Positions 5,515 to 5,727 of a DNA stretch of 5,727 nucleotides are shown piece after piece. The notes beneath the pieces were generated by a model. It saw only the letters and a list, made by a program, of their open reading frames with translations, was not told the origin of the DNA and made no database searches. Position 1 is the stretch's first letter. Each line of letters starts with the position of its first letter. Origin of the DNA: Sinorhizobium sp. (GTDB lineage: Bacteria > Pseudomonadota > Alphaproteobacteria > Rhizobiales > Rhizobiaceae); the NCBI GenBank assembly GCA_031178305.1, contig JAPSJG010000272.1, forward strand, positions 1 through 5,727. The letters are read 5' to 3'. The position numbers and the translations under genes were made by a program.

Positions 5515-5727
5515 TTATACCTTCTCGACTTCCGGTCGTCCGAGAATACCCGACGGCTTGAAGATCAGGACGATCGCGAGAATCGAGAAGGTCGCGACAT
5601 CCTTGTAGTCGATGGTGAAATAGGCCGACCACAGCGACTCGATGAGACCGATCAGCAGCCCGCCGAGCACAGCGCCCGGCAGCGAGCCGATGCCCCCGAG
5701 AACGGCGGCGGTAAACGCCTTGACGCC
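5515..5727 (-). CDS. livH: Branched-chain amino acid ABC transporter permease LivH (C-terminal 70 residues)
   Basis: Only the 3' end is present; the gene continues beyond the right edge. The visible part reads GVKAFTAAVLGGIGSLPGAV, then a glycine-rich membrane segment LGGLLIGLIESLW, a short loop FTIDYKDV, a last hydrophobic segment ATFSILAIVLIF and the tail KPSGILGRPEVEKV ending in TAA. AVLGGIGSLPGA and the KPSGILG exit are typical of LivH family C-termini. It is the permease partner of LivM, encoded four bases downstream, whose ribosome site overlaps the last livH codons. Reading frame and residues are clear, but promoter and N-terminus are outside the window. Confidence 0.95.
   Translation of the reverse strand, partial: GVKAFTAAVLGGIGSLPGAVLGGLLIGLIESLWSAYFTIDYKDVATFSILAIVLIFKPSGILGRPEVEKV

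Noticed and set aside
1..5727. Search for CRISPR repeats, tRNA or rRNA genes, IS ends and integrase sites
   Set aside because: By eye I found no spaced direct repeats, tRNA-like cloverleaf, transposase-like frames or terminal inverted repeats with target duplications.

Overview
The window looks like chromosomal DNA of a rhizobial alphaproteobacterium. It is GC-rich, with strong G/C bias at third positions, and the branched-chain amino acid (liv) operon has the rhizobial layout, with a small membrane protein gene between livF and the binding-protein gene. The layout and a GC-rich nested palindrome at 744-788 suggest Sinorhizobium/Ensifer. That genus call is from memory of gene order, not from a search.

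Left part (1-689): two divergent genes share a 178-base AT-richer control region. A gene truncated by the window edge runs leftward from 58. A one-cysteine OhrR-type MarR regulator runs rightward (237-689). The control region holds back-to-back promoter candidates and three related 13-bp inverted repeats. One repeat lies at the predicted start point of the leftward promoter, one overlaps the rightward promoter, and one lies in the leftward leader. This is the arrangement expected of a peroxide-sensing repressor that controls its neighbour and itself. The neighbour's 19 visible residues do not look like the start of Ohr. I recall that S. meliloti has a secreted chloroperoxidase-type peroxidase gene (SMc01944) divergent from a MarR-type gene and next to liv genes, so this pair may be its counterpart.

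Middle (690-912): a convergent intergenic region with the nested palindrome and a good intrinsic terminator for the liv operon.

Right part (913-5727): a leftward operon, livH (3' end only), livM, livG, livF, a small three-TM protein, and livJ/livK (periplasmic binding protein). Spacing is 4 bases between livH and livM, a 1-base overlap livM/livG (TGATG), a 4-base overlap livG/livF (ATGA), 24 bases to the small gene, and 115 bases before the binding protein. LivJ captures branched-chain or related amino acids in the periplasm, LivH and LivM form the membrane channel, and LivG and LivF hydrolyse ATP. The small protein's role is unknown.

Most of the window is ordinary, well-conserved transport machinery. 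The parts most worth a second look are the divergent operator array, the acidic LivG tail encoded by a 9-bp tandem repeat, and the uncharacterised membrane protein embedded in the operon. I see no mobile element, CRISPR array or RNA gene.
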